NCBI RefSeq assembly: GCF_905147045.1
Contig: NC_065889.1
Span: 2,609,001 to 2,673,000 of the forward strand
Length of the DNA: 64,000 bases
Direction of reading: 5' to 3'
Origin: Nymphalis io
Lineage: Eukaryota > Arthropoda > Insecta > Lepidoptera > Nymphalidae
Position numbers and translations under genes: made by a program
Shown here: positions 13,201 to 25,486 of the stretch, piece after piece
Layout of the letters: each line of letters begins with the position of its first letter
Numbering within the stretch: position 1 is the stretch's first letter
The notes under the pieces: model-generated
Databases searched by the model: none
What the model was told of the DNA's origin: nothing
What the model saw: the letters and a program-made list of their open reading frames with translations, nothing else

Positions 13201-13204
13201 AAAA

Positions 13205-14320
13205 AATACATTTAATTTTGATTATAATACTTCATTCGCTTAATAATTGTCTTTGTTATTGGGTATGTTTTAATTATACTTCTTTTTTAATTTAATATGG
13301 TTATACGGTGCAATAAGGAATGGTTAATATTTCTTACATCGTCATGTCTATGGGCAGTAGTGACCACCTACAGTCGGCCAGTTTACCCGTTAACCTAACT
13401 AAAACATAAAAAAATTAAGACACTAAGACTTACCAAATACAAAAAAGGAAAATTGTTTACAGTTATGCCGTGCTTCGTTTACAATTGTGGTGTTTAATAA
13501 TATATTTTATGTTATAAATTTGAACAAGCAGCCGAATTTTTGTATCCAAATTTGTCCGTTTTATGTTTGTGTCCAAATTATAGTTTAACATCAAATTGAC
13601 TCCTTCAATTTATGCATAAGCATTTAAATAAGTATATCTACTGAAATATACGCATAAGTTTAGCAAAATGATTATGTGTTTGATTTTATTTATATAACGA
13701 ATTAAAGTAGAAATCGATTAAATAAACTTTAAGTACATAACTTTTCCCTAAAGAGTTACCAGTTCAACGAGGTATAGTTTACCTCGATGTATTAAGCTTA
13801 TTTTGTAATTTATAATGATGAAATGAAAATTATTTATCGTATAAAAACATATGAAATTGAAATGTTTGACGGTATTATAAACCACGCCGTGGAACAGCAT
13901 CCAACTATGATTGATGATTCCCTGTTGCTTCGTTATTACACTTTGTTTATTAACTCCAGCTATTTTCAAAGAGTCGTAATGTTTACGTGTTTATGCCATA
14001 AATCAATTTCAATGATATTTTTATAATAAAGAAGACGTTTGTTTAAATAGCGTTCTGAGTCGCAGTTCGGTCCGAATAGTAAAGCTACTCGTATAATAGG
14101 CGTCCCTACTTCTACAGATTAATCGAATACTTACTTCGATACTTCTACAGATACATTACGATTAATCGAAGTTGAGTGTTAAGCGGAACATTAGTGAGTT
14201 CCTTACAAGTTATATATTAAGTTAATAAAGGCTTTAAATTATTCAAATCGGACCTTTCGTTTAGATATCAGTACTGGTTTACTAAGAAAAATGTTGCGGT
14301 GCTCAATGAAAAATTGTTGT
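13205..14320. other. Unannotated AT-rich DNA
   Basis: A weak B-like snippet lies at 13325-13385; otherwise nothing recognised. Overlapping 67-73 aa ORFs on both strands are chance. Confidence 0.5.
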
Positions 14321-14329
14321 ATTCTGGTT

Positions 14330-14470
14330 TAAAGGGCGAATGAGCCAGTGAACTACAGGCACAAGGGACATTACAATTTAGTTCCTAAGGTTAGTGGCGC
14401 ATTGGCGATGGAAGGTATGGTTAATATTTTTCTTATAGTGCTATTGCCTACGAGTGGTGGTAAATTATTG
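14330..14470 (+). mobile_element. Family B retroposon, central fragment
   Basis: 'gcgaatgagccagtgaacta' and 'ggttagtggcgcattggcga' match the centre of B. Confidence 0.7.
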
Positions 14471-14676
14471 AAATAAAAAAATAAAATAACGGGCCACCTT
14501 TTTCAAGAGGTCTGTTTCATAATGTGGGACAATTATATGATGAGCCACTACTCTCACATAGAGCCCATAAACAGAACCTAATAATAAATGAACGCATGAA
14601 AAAATACGCGGGGCGTATGCTTCATGCATATATATTATTATATGCCCTTAGTACTGTAATAACAGTATCTAATTTC

Positions 14677-15023
14677 CTTCGGACCGATTTTGGCCACGGC
14701 GGACAAACTTAAGAGAGATTAACCAACTACGCAGGACATATAATATGTCCTGCGTAGTGCACAAGTGTGTGCGAAACACAGGTGCACTCTCTATTCCCTA
14801 ACTCTCATAATCCTATAAAATAGCAATCTGACACGACCGGAAAGAGTTCAAGTACCGGACTAACGGCTTTTTGTGCTTTCCGAGGCAACTTCTAGGCTAC
14901 GGGCTGCTGCTAATATTTTTTAACAGAAAAACCGAATAACGTTTTATTGGCTGACCTAGGATTTGAAGTCAAGACCTCAATCTCAGCAGCCTTATATCTA
15001 GCCACTACACCAACGAGGCAGTC
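14677..15023 (-). mobile_element. SINE family C, near-complete copy with internal palindrome
   Basis: Tail 'cggaccgattttggccacgg' at left and head 'caccaacgaggcagtc' at right. It carries a 14-bp inverted duplication at 14727-14757. Confidence 0.85.
14727..14757. repeat. 14-bp palindrome inside a SINE C copy
   Basis: Arms ctacgcaggacata and tatgtcctgcgtag with spacer taa; absent from other C copies. Confidence 0.92.
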
Positions 15024-15109
15024 ACTTAGAACTTCACACTATGGGCGATAATTGATGGATGGGCGATACCATATTTATATTATTAACGATGGATTTGATA
15101 TACCTTATT

Positions 15110-15173
15110 GATTAAAAAAAATACACTGGGTAAAATCCTTATTTTATCCGTACAAAGTCGGCGGGCATCTAGT
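15110..15173 (+). mobile_element. 3' end of a Helitron-like element
   Basis: 'tccgtacaaagtcggcgggc' followed by atctagt matches the 3' end type. Confidence 0.4.
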
Positions 15174-15686
15174 GAATAATATAAATAGAAATATTAAAAG
15201 CACTTTTTAAATTTATTACGTGAATTTATTTTATGAATGACAACTTAAAAGTTTTATATACAAGTTTTATAAACTATTCTACGACGTCACAGTTCAAAAC
15301 TACGAGGTTAATTTACGAACATTTCGATTCGTTTTAAATAAAATTTCTTTTATAAAGTTCATATATGTTTCTATTTAAGTTGGTTTAATTAAAAAACTGT
15401 GAAACATACAGATGCATTGCAATTATGCAAGTTACTTCGTAGTACTAACATATATTAATTAATGTCAGACAACCAAGCACGTATCTTTTACCGACGTTAA
15501 ATTATGGAGGGTTTTATGTGTGGTCAATTCATTTGTATATTCGCAATGTTTTTGAATTGCAGCCGATTATTGCTTATTAATTGCTGTTTTTAAATATGTA
15601 TTTACGATTTTAATAATTAAAAATGTAAATGAATTTAATAAGCACATGATTTATTTAATATATAGGACCATATTCTGACCATAAAA

Positions 15687-15986
15687 AGCCGAGATGGCCC
15701 AATGGTTAGAACGCGTGAATCTTATCCGATGATCGTGGGTTCAAATCCGGGCAAGCACCACTGTATTTTCATGTGCTTAATTTGTGATTATAATTCATCT
15801 CGTGCTTAACGGTGAAGGAAAACATCGTGAGGAAACCTGCATGTGTCTAATTTTATTGAAATTCTGCCACATGTGTATTCTACCAACCCGCATTGGAGCA
15901 GCGTGGTGGAATAAGCTCCACAACCTTCTCCTCAAAAGGGAGAGGAGGCCTTAGCCCGGCAGTGGGACATTAACAGTTACTGTTAC
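15687..15986 (+). mobile_element. SINE family A, near-complete copy
   Basis: Head 'agccgagatggcccaatggt', B box 'gggttcaaatcc', tail 'ttagcccggcagtgggacat'. It faces the minus-strand copy at 16499-16798, forming an inverted pair about 510 bases apart. Confidence 0.87.
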
Positions 15987-16017
15987 TATATTCTGTATAT
16001 AACATAACAGAATATAG

Positions 16018-16019
<2 letters not shown>

Positions 16020-16051
<32 letters not shown>
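16020..16051. repeat. (AT)n microsatellite
   Basis: Uninterrupted TA dinucleotides between SINE A and a B copy. Confidence 0.95.
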
Positions 16052-16055
<4 letters not shown>

Positions 16056-16141
16056 CAAATAATTGGTAGATCTTTGGAGAAAAAATTGGTAGAAATTTTG
16101 CACACATAATGGCACAGAAGAGGTACCTATGGATGGTATGG

Positions 16142-16394
16142 ATGGCCACTGGTGGTAGGGCTTTGTGCAAGCTCGTCTGGGTAGGTACCACCCACTTATC
16201 AGATATTCTACCGCAAAACCGCAGTACTTGGTATTGACGTGTTCCGGTTTGAAGGCTGAAGTGAGCCAGTGTAATTACAGGTACAAGCGACATCTTATTT
16301 CCCAAGGTTGGTGGCGCATTGGTGATGTAAGCGATGGTTAACATTTCTTGCAATGCCAATGCAACAAACAAATGCTCGTCCACCTTCATATTCT
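16142..16394 (+). mobile_element. Family B retroposon inside a Helitron-like context
   Basis: Head 'ggtggtagggctttgtgcaa' to tail 'catattctataaaaaa', with an internal deletion near 16365. Its upstream flank 'cagaagaggtacctatg' is the same as that of the copy at 25606. Confidence 0.85.
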
Positions 16395-16498
16395 ATAAAA
16401 AAATTGTCTATTATTTCCTAGAATTTTAAAATTAAATATATAAAATTATATATATGTGGGATATCACAGCTCAATTGAATAATAATTTTGTACAGTAC

Positions 16499-16798
16499 AG
16501 TAACAGCCTGTTAATGTCCCACTGCTGGGCTAAGGCCTCCTCTCCCTTTTTGAGGAGAAGGTTTGGAGCTTATTCCACCACGCTGCTCCAATGCGGGTTG
16601 GTAGAATACACATGTGGCAGAATTTCAATGAAATTAGACACATGCAGGTTTCCTCACGATGTTTTCCTTCACCGTTAAAGCACGAGATGAATTATAAATA
16701 CAAATTAAGCACATGAAAATTCAGTGGTGCTTGCCCGGGTTTGAACCCACGATCATCGGTTAAGATTCACGCGTTCTTACCACTAGGCCATCTCGGCT
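16499..16798 (-). mobile_element. SINE family A, near-complete copy
   Basis: Tail at left ('taacagcctgttaatgtccc'), tRNA-like head at right ending 'ggccatctcggct'. It is the inverted partner of the copy at 15687-15986. Confidence 0.87.
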
Positions 16799-16848
16799 TT
16801 TTTCACATATGTCATCGTGAAATTAAAAAAGACCGTTATTTTTTAATA

Positions 16849-17064
16849 CAGACCAATCTTAAGAGAGATTAGCCAACTGCGCATGACATATTAGTACAAG
16901 TACACTACGTACGAGTGTGTGCGAGAACATATGTGCACTCTTGCTGCTACTGACAATCTTCGACAGACAAATTCGGTAACTTTTTATCAGCCCGACCTGA
17001 GACTTGTACCCGGGACTACGAGATCTGCGGCCTTATACCTAGCCACTAGACCAACGAGACAGTC
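16849..17064 (-). mobile_element. SINE family C, internally deleted copy
   Basis: Tail region 'gaccaatcttaagagagatt' and head region 'accaacgagacagtc' are present; the central 'tcctgcgcctgaactctttc' segment is missing. Confidence 0.75.
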
Positions 17065-17302
17065 TTTTAATTATATATAGACGGATTGTAAGCCGTCAAT
17101 AAATTACGAACGAAGCATTTCATTTACAATAAAACTCATAAAATTTCGCTCATCTTTTACGGTGAGTTAATGTGTTTATGATTTAATTGAAATCGGCTCG
17201 TTATATTAAAAAAAATATGCACGGTTTTATAATTTTTTTAGCTTTCATTCTGGGTAGAGTTGATGAGAGATATCCGGTATATATATATATAACTTACTGT
17301 AC

Positions 17303-17600
17303 TGGTGGTAGAGCTTTGTGCAAGCTCATCTGGGTAGGTACCACCCACTCATCAGATATTCTACCGCAAAACAGCAGTACTTGTTATTGTTGTGTTTCGG
17401 TTTGAAGGGTGAGTGAGCCAGTGTAATTACAGGCACAAGGGACATAAAATCTTAGTTCCCAAGGTTGGTGGCGCATTGGCTGTATAAGAGATGGTTGACA
17501 TTTCTTACAATGCCAATGTCTAAGGGCGTTTGGTGACCACTTCCCATCAGGTGGCCCTTATGCTCGTCCGCCTTCCTATTCTATAAAAAAAAAAAAAACT
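17303..17600 (+). mobile_element. Family B retroposon, full copy
   Basis: Complete from 'ggtggtagagctttgtgcaa' to 'attctataaaaaaaaaaaaa'. It shares the variant 'ctaagggcgtttggtgacca' with the copy at 57808, suggesting one young subfamily. Confidence 0.9.
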
Positions 17601-17917
17601 AGCAACTATTAAAAATTTGACGATGAGAAACGAAGTTTTTTTTTTTTAATACTTATTTAAGAAATACTATATGAGGTAGCTACTTGTTCTTTGATATATT
17701 TCAAGCGAATATCATTCTTAAGTCATGATAATAAGATTCTAAATTTTATTATTATTGTTAAAAAAATATATATACCGCATGAAATAAGTTCTAATTTTGA
17801 AATTATATTAATTTTAAATAGCAATACAATTATTAGCTTGTAATAAAACCTCAAACTTATTATATAATTAAATATTTTCAATAATTAAAACGAATATACG
17901 GCTTTACTTATGAACCC

Positions 17918-18062
17918 TATTTAGCGGGTGTTTATTTAAACACTTATGACTCTTTTTGTCATCATTGTTTTGTCATACGAAAGAAGAAGATAGATCATTA
18001 TTTAACTTATCACCCCCAAACAACATTTATAGGTAAAGTCGACTGTGTAAAATCTCTCGATA
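17918..18062 (+). repeat. Family E repeat, copy 1
   Basis: Shared landmarks: tttagcg near the start, 'cgaaagaagaagatag', 'tatcacccccaaacaac', 'aggtaaagtcgactgtgtaa'. Best matched by 50484-50648. Confidence 0.6.
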
Positions 18063-18064
18063 AT

Positions 18065-19375
18065 CTCATAATCCGTAAATTAAATATATTAATTATATTT
18101 TTTTTATTATTAACGAAAACAAAATATAAAAATATCTTCAGCATTATCTGAACGTTTTGTAAATAAAAATTGGTAACTACGATTACATATTATATTAATA
18201 TATATTTTACTTTATAAAAAATAAAAATAAAACAAACTGATCTTAAAGCAGTCTTCAGGTAAGATAATCTAAAATAATTCAAACTATATTTCAAAAAATA
18301 AAATAATCAACAATATATAAGTAAGTTGGTATTATAATTTCAAGACATTCCGTCTCGCTTTATCTTTTAATAATACGGGGCGCCACACCTGCTTCTCGAT
18401 GGCGATGCGCAAATAACTGTATCATTTTTGCATTTATGTAAGATTTTTGTATGTACTTTTTAATTCCACTGGCTCATCATAAAACCACAGAATACAGAAA
18501 TACAAACTATTGCCACAATACTAACGGTATGTGAGGTAGACTTCCCCTGAATCTTGTCAAGAGGAATATGATATAATAAAACATAATTAAAAGTGATATC
18601 ACAAAAATATTCATAGCTAAATGATGGCAACACTCAGCAAAGTTCAGAAAACTATTTATTTTATAAAAATATACTCAATACAACAATTAAAATAAATTTC
18701 GATAGTTTCATAATTATGCTACATCTCGGCGTACGATCCACATGAATACAACGAAATTTTGTCGCATGAATATATATGTATATATGCGTTTTTGTTTCGA
18801 TTTTTTTCGTTTGAATACGTCACTCTCGATTCGTTTGATTAAGCAGGTGTTTTTAATACTAAATAAGGACACAAAGTAATTACAGGCAATCTTGGAAGAT
18901 TTGCTTTGAAATTAATTCCAAATCTAATAAATACGTCAAAAAAAATATATTTGAATTTCGAATATGTGCTAAATTAAGCAATATTTAATAATCGTGACAT
19001 TCTTGACAGAATAATTAGAATAATTTTGTAATAAAAAAAAACCATAATGATATGTATCAAGAAAATGTATTAACGAATAAATTTATATATGAATAAAACA
19101 GCGAATTCTAATAAATAAGTTAAAAAACTGCAAGGGTAACTTCGTTAAGAAAAGAAAAGAAACGACTCGGTCGCGTAGTTATAAAATAGAGGTCCTTAAG
19201 ACGACACTTGGAAACTTAAGTCAATGGAATGTTCCAGTGAAATGTAATTTCATAAGTATAAAATATATTCTATGTTTGAAGTTTGAATTTTTTTTTAAAA
19301 TCATGTTTACAATAAAATTCGTCACAGAACCACGTTTTATATTCTCTATCAAAATACTTTTATTAATTATTATAC
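18065..19375. other. Unannotated AT-rich DNA
   Basis: No repeat family or ORF recognised. Confidence 0.5.
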
Positions 19376-19390
19376 ATTGAAGTTATCATT

Positions 19391-19704
19391 CAAAAAAGCC
19401 GAGATGGCCCAGTGGTAAGAACGCGTGAATCTTAACCGATGATCGTGGGTTCAAACCCGGGCAAGCACCACTGAATTTTCATGTGCTTAATTTGTGATTA
19501 TAATTCATCTCGTGCTTTACGGTGAAGGAAAACATCGTGAGGAAACCTGCATGTGACTAATTTCACTGAAATTCTGCCACATGTGTATTCCACCAACCCG
19601 CATTGGAGCAGCGTGGTGGAATAAGCTCCAAACCTTCTCCTCAAAATGAGGAGAGGAGGCCTTTAGCCCAGCAGTGGGACATTCACAGGCTGTTTCGGTT
19701 CGGA
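19391..19704 (+). mobile_element. SINE family A with 11-bp target duplication
   Basis: Near-complete copy from 'agccgagatggcccagtggt' to 'gggacattcacaggctg'. It is flanked by aagttatcatt at 19380-19390 and 19705-19715, which fixes the insertion boundaries. Confidence 0.9.
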
Positions 19705-20061
19705 AAGTTATCATTAGTGAAACTATATTATATTTGAATCTGTTAAGATTGAAAATTGTAAAAGTTTAGAATATCTATATATATAAAAAAAAATAGCTGA
19801 CTAACTTACTAGCATATCAAGGGGCAGCCCATACTACTGGGGTTCCGTTTACACAGTAGGTTGACACACTAAGGAAGTGTTTTTGAAAATTTAACCTAAG
19901 GTGGTGATTGGTGATATATTTAAAAAAAAGAGTTATGAAAATTGATTTCTAATAAAACCCGCGAGCAAAGCAGTAGGTAAAGCGCTCGAACAATATATAA
20001 TACATTTTCATTTAAAAAAAAAATTAAGAAGTATGTTAGCTAACCAGTATGTGTACATATC

Positions 20062-20428
20062 GACTGCCTCGTTGGTCTAGTGGCTTGATGTAAGGCCACA
20101 CCAAAGGCCAAGACCCGGAAGTCTTGGGTTCAATTTCCAGGTCGGGCCAATAAAAAGTTATTGGGTTTTCTGTTAGCAAATTCTCAGTAGCGTCCCGGAG
20201 TCTGGAAGTTGGAAGTGTGTACACTCCCGTGCCTCGGAAAGCACGTAAAGCCATTGGTCCTGCGCCTGAACTCTTTCCGGTCTTGTCGGATTGCCGTCCC
20301 ATCGGATTGTGTGAGCTAGGTAATAGAGAGTGAACCTGTGTTTGCGCACATATTTGTGCACTGCGTAGTTGGATAATCTCTTTTGAGGTTGGCTGCTGTG
20401 GCCGAAATCTGTCTGGAGGACATTACTT
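20062..20428 (+). mobile_element. SINE family C, near-complete copy
   Basis: From 'gactgcctcgttggtctagt' through 'tcaatttccaggtcgggcc' to 'gtctggaggacatt'. There is a short duplication in the head ('ggccacaccaaaggccaaga'). Confidence 0.88.
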
Positions 20429-20779
20429 ATATATATTTAATAGTATTGTCTGCGATGGCTTGATTCTTAATACTTGATTTATACAATAAAATTTGCACTT
20501 TCTCGTTTTCTTACTTATATTTAGATATCACACGATAATGGTTGCTTAAAGCAATAAGGTCGCTTTTGTTAACTCAATTTTTTTTTAAATATAAGTAGTT
20601 ATTTTAATATAACTGTTTTGAGTTAAATAAATATTTTTTCTTCGTTTCTTAAATTATTTTTAAATACTATAACAGACATTGGTTTCATTTTTTTTTAAGT
20701 CTGTACCGAGATGGTTGTTCACGAAGACATATGTGCAAATAGACCACATAACCGCAACCAATACACTGTTCTAACCACT

Positions 20780-21002
20780 GAAGCAAGATGGCAAGTGGTT
20801 AGAACACTTGCATCTTAACCGAAGGTCGTGGCTTCAAACCCACGAAAGTATTTAATTTTTTTGTGTTTAATTTATGTTTATAAAAAAATTTATGTCGTGT
20901 TCAGTGGTGAAGGAAAACAGCATGAGGAAACCTGCATATGTTTTGAAAATCTGTCTCCTTCTCAAATGTAAATTAGGCCTTAGCCCAGCAGTGGGATGCT
21001 AA
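20780..21002 (+). mobile_element. Diverged SINE family A copy
   Basis: Head 'agatggcaagtggttagaac' with B box 'ggcttcaaaccc', body 'ggtgaaggaaaacag' and tail 'ccttagcccagcagtggga' are all recognisable, with large deletions in the middle. A 12-bp inverted copy of 'agtggttagaac' lies just upstream (20768-20779). Confidence 0.7.
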
Positions 21003-21105
21003 TGCGACCCTTCAAAATGAAACACAACTAAGTATTGCTGTTTAGCAACAGAATATCTGATGTGCGGGTAGCACCTATCCAGACTTGCACGAAGCTGCAT
21101 ATACG
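21003..21105 (-). mobile_element. Family B retroposon head fragment
   Basis: 'agtattgctgtttagcaaca' and 'gaatatctgatgtgcgggta' match the minus-strand head. It abuts the diverged A copy at 20780-21002. Confidence 0.65.
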
Positions 21106-21414
21106 TATAACGGTGGCTATCACAAAAAATTATCATAATAAAAAACAAAACGTATATACGGAACCGTTAAAATGTGAGTCCAACTCGCTTTCGACTATTC
21201 CTGATACACATAACACAATACATATTTAATGTGTACACACGGATTAATGTTCTTACGAAATGGTCAGACGGACATTGAGTTGCCGTATCGATCCGAAAAT
21301 TGATCCTTATCAGTTATCACTAGGCGGTGATGTCCATATGCGTACTTGACAATGAAACACTTACTGAGCGCGGTTACTAAACGTGATTACACCGAAGTGT
21401 TATTTTGCCATACC

Positions 21415-21650
21415 ATATTACTCATCAGATATTCTACCGCAAAACAGCAGTACTCGGTATTGTTGTGTTTCGGTTTGAAGGGTGAGACAGTGTAATTACA
21501 GGCACAAGGGACATAACATCTTAGTTCCCGAGGTTGGTGGCGCATTGGCGATAACATTTCTTACAATGGCAATGTCTATGGGCGTTGGTGACTACTTACC
21601 ATCAGGTAGCCCATATTCTTGTCCTACCTGTTCAATAAAAAAAAAAACCC
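21415..21650 (+). mobile_element. Family B retroposon, near-complete copy lacking the head
   Basis: Starts 'actcatcagatattctaccg' and ends 'tcaataaaaaaaaaaa'. Confidence 0.85.
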
Positions 21651-22539
21651 TTTAAACGGAAGAATTTTAAAGTATTCGTTGGTATTTATATGAATATCCT
21701 ATATCTATTAATTTATAATCCTTAAATTGTGTTGCTTTCTGGTAATAAGCCTACATGTTAAAATAACATTAATACAAGTAAATGATAAGGTCAAGGATCA
21801 AAGGCACGGACAACATGTCTGTGGAGATGCAAATACGTAACTATATAAAAAAAGTATTCTGAGAAAACTTTTAACTGGATTTTACGGTAATATAATTATA
21901 TAAAGTAGACGTGAAACAATGTAAGTTTAGTAATAGGGTATGAGTATAAATATTTGGATTCTTTAAAAAATTATATTTTTAATCTAAAAGTTGGTATTAA
22001 CATATATTTATGAGTTACACGTGCTTTCCGAGGAATGGGAGTGCAAACTCTGCCGACTTCATTTTAGGGTTATTATTATTTGTGTTTTATTAATATTATA
22101 TTGTTTTTAATATTTGTAATAAGGGTAACAGCCGTTAAATACAGGTAAATACGGTACAGGCAAAGGCCTCTCGCGCGTTAAATATTTTTCCGTAGTCCGC
22201 TTGTCTCAACATATCCGCGACTGAAAGAAAAAGACGTAGTAAGCGCTAAAAACTTTTTATTGTTTAAAAATAAAACGAAAGTGTTGTACAAAAAATCCCA
22301 AGTAAGAACCCTACACTATTTTAAAATATAATTAAGTATCCAGTTTTTGTCTTAATGACGAGTATAAATCAGCATGTAAAGCTGCAAATCATCGTTTTTT
22401 TATCGTGAGTATATTATTAATCAAATAAAATATTGGCAATTTTGTTTTATTTGCCCTGTAAGCTGTATTCTAGCTAGGATATCAATATAAGAACATAATC
22501 ATTTCATTCGACACATTTAGATATCCTTACATTTTTCTT

Positions 22540-22630
22540 CATCACTGAAAACGCAGAGATACTTGCCAAAACTTGAACCCGTGATCTCCTGTTAAGATTC
22601 ATGTGTTCTATCTATTGAGTCATTTCGAAG
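22540..22630 (-). mobile_element. Diverged tRNA-like SINE head
   Basis: 'cttgaacccgtgatctcctg' and 'ttaagattcatgtgttct' resemble the family A head on the minus strand. Old copy. Confidence 0.45.
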
Positions 22631-22798
22631 CAATTTGTAATTTACTGTTAATATTGTAACGTTTTAATATATATATTTTACATAATGACTTCTTAAATGA
22701 TTATTGATTAGTTAAAGCCTAATAATAGCCTTTCAGTCCTCATTTTGTAGTATTCATTTGTTTTTCAAAAAAGTATAAATAAAATCACATCTTCTTAA

Positions 22799-22805
<7 letters not shown>

Positions 22806-22842
<37 letters not shown>
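22806..22842. repeat. (AT)n microsatellite
   Basis: Uninterrupted TA dinucleotides of about 37 bases. Confidence 0.95.
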
Positions 22843-22843
<1 letters not shown>

Positions 22844-23687
22844 CAAAACTTATATGCAATTCCTTTCGATAATGCCAACAAATTGAGGAGTTCTGAATGC
22901 TTCGATGAATACAATATTATTCTTAAGGGGATTCTGATTTTCGGCGAAACGTGATTCGAATATAAAGTTAGTGATGGGTTTCATATTCGTTCTGAAGGGT
23001 ACGTAACTTGGCTTAATTAAAGCGGAGGAAAGTTTTAAAGCTTTATATAGAATATGAAAATAACTCCATAATTTGAACTCCTTTGATTGAACATAAACAA
23101 AAATACAGGAATTTGTCCGTTGATCGATCTGATTATGTAAGGATGTACAACTAAATCAATAGACATACGAATGTACGTCCACCGAACCGTTGCTTTACTT
23201 AAATTGTGAAACAAAGAGGTTTTAAATGAAGATACCAATAACAAAGATTAAGAATAAAACCAGGCTAGTGCAAATTCTGAACACAGAGTCAAGATCAGTA
23301 AATGAAACCACTGTTTCATTGTAAATTAAAAGCATTGCAAATCGGCTAATAACAGTAGCAAGTAGGGACCAATTCTACTAACAAATTGTCACTTTATAAT
23401 AATGGAATCGAAACGTAACCGATGCCATTTAAATGTTTTCCTGTTCTATTAACATAACAATCCAGTTGCGATTCGATCGAATTTGTATCGGAATAGAATC
23501 GGGGACGTATCGTAACCGTTATGAATAAGTAGAATTAAGATCCAGGCCAACAAATTTATAAGGCACACATTTATACCAATTGTCAAGGCGATTGCTTGAC
23601 ATGTATAAAAGATGAGCTGCAGCTTCATATACTGGCGAGTTACAACTAAGTGGATATAAAAACGTTCTTCATGAAAAATGCATACCA

Positions 23688-23765
23688 GTGCAACTAAGGG
23701 CACAGGGGACATAACATTTTAGTTCCCAAGATTGGCGCATTGGCGATATAAAAATTGGTCAATAT
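23688..23765 (+). mobile_element. Family B retroposon, short central fragment
   Basis: 'gcacaggggacataacattt' and 'agttcccaagattggcgcat' match the middle of B. Confidence 0.65.
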
Positions 23766-24680
23766 GTCAAAGAAAAAATTCATGGTGTTCGGTCAAGTGG
23801 TCTCATTCTATTAACCTCAAAGAGATATACCAACGTCTATTGCCCATTTTATACATTTAGATTATAGCTAGCCTTCGTAAGCTGTTTACTTAAGGTTGAC
23901 TTGGAGATAACAAGTTAGAACTTTAATCCTAGCTCAGTATTAGCGTTTGTTCAATTCCATTTCTAAATGCGCTTATTACATTCATGTACTGAACTATTTC
24001 CGTATTATTAATGTATTAATGTCAAAAACAGTCAGAATTTAATTAAAAAGTGCTCTTTTAAAATTAGCGTTACAAAATATTACTATTATAGGCACTTTTT
24101 ACACACCGCCTTATTAGTATAAGATTAATAAAGATGCGGCAAGAATCTCAGGTGTTGCAGTTATATATGGATACATTAATGAATGTGAAGCTGAGGTAGC
24201 GAGTTCGAAACCGGGCAAGCGCAACTAAGTTTTCTTAATTCATAAAAATTAGCTTATATATGTTTCGAACAAAAAAGTATTTATGCTTTCTAGAATTGAA
24301 TGTTTATGTTTTGTTAATTAACCATGCTAACGAACTCAATATTTTTATTCTGTGTAATAAAAATATGATTTTGGTGGGTTTTACAAAGTGAACGTTAATT
24401 GCTAATTTGGCGGTTTTTAAGTTAAATTGATTTGAATTGTTCTTTGATTACAATAATTAAATGTGGTCTGTGTCGTATTTCGGTTGGTTTCCTAATAATG
24501 AATGATTAACGGTAAATTTAATTCACAAGTTTTTATTACAAGCATGCTAGCGGACCAAGGTTTTTTTTATTTTCTATGTTGTTTTGTTACCCGCTTCCCT
24601 GTTCCAAACATCCTTTAAAATAATTTTTATTGGTGTAACATGGCCGTTCGTGTTACATGCCAGTATTTTTATTTTAACAT

Positions 24681-24720
24681 TATAATATAACCTGTATATT
24701 ATTAAACAGGTTATATTATA
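24681..24720. repeat. 15-bp palindrome
   Basis: Arms tataatataacctgt and acaggttatattata separated by 10 bases. Confidence 0.9.
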
Positions 24721-24939
24721 CATAATACTCCAAAACTTGAGAAGATATTTTGTGTAGTGTATTAGCGGTTAGAATAGAAATTATTAGGATAGAATAATTT
24801 ACGTCACGTTATGTATGGATTATATAAAAAAGTTTTTATATTTTGTGTAATCAATGATAAAATTAATGCATTAAGCGAGTTATTTTTTTTATTGAGTTAT
24901 TTAAGATTATGGGTTAAAAACAAACGCATTGAGTTCAAG

Positions 24940-25030
24940 CCCGACTGGGTAGGTACTACCCACTCATCACGTATTCTACCGCTACACAGCAATACGTATG
25001 ATTATTTTGTTCCGGTGAGTGAGAGTGAGA
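24940..25030 (+). mobile_element. Family B retroposon head fragment
   Basis: 'cgactgggtaggtactaccc' and 'actcatcacgtattctaccg' match the head. Confidence 0.7.
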
Positions 25031-25486
25031 GTTCTTAGTGAGCGTCTACGTCGGGGAAGGAGTAACTGTGACTCAAGTCAATCAGGCGGATATTTAAGGA
25101 GTTCTCGTGTTGAGTGGTATTTTGCTAAAAAACATTATTTATTATTATTATAATTATTGATATTTAAAATTATAAAAGAGTTATTTAATATATTTATTTT
25201 TACGAATAAGAAGTGGTCTTCTGTTTTTCATTCCCATTTTTTTAAATTGCATCTTGAAAATGCTTTTGGTATTTACAAAAATTAAGAATAAATAAATCCG
25301 AATAATTTCCACAGAAATATAGTTACACTTTCAAAGAGCATAAAGTGATTACGGGTTATAATTAGCGTATGTCGCAAATGACGTTGCAACCTTGTAATAT
25401 CATAATGCTGATATTATGATGTGTTGTATAATATTATAATTTCGAAGTTGTATAATTGTTATTACGTTTAATATGTAATGAATATT

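Larger units (their letters stand above)
21655..24930. other. Mostly unannotated AT-rich DNA
   Basis: Holds a diverged SINE head, an (AT)n tract, a short B fragment and a 15-bp palindrome. The 69 and 87 aa ORFs at 23035-23712 have no recognisable motif. Confidence 0.5.

Noticed and set aside
15687..15760. tRNA-like sequences with A and B boxes (also at 19397, 20062, 33803, 54185 and others)
   Set aside because: They are heads of SINE families A and C, repeated many times and followed by the same SINE bodies; none has the full cloverleaf of a working tRNA gene that I can see.
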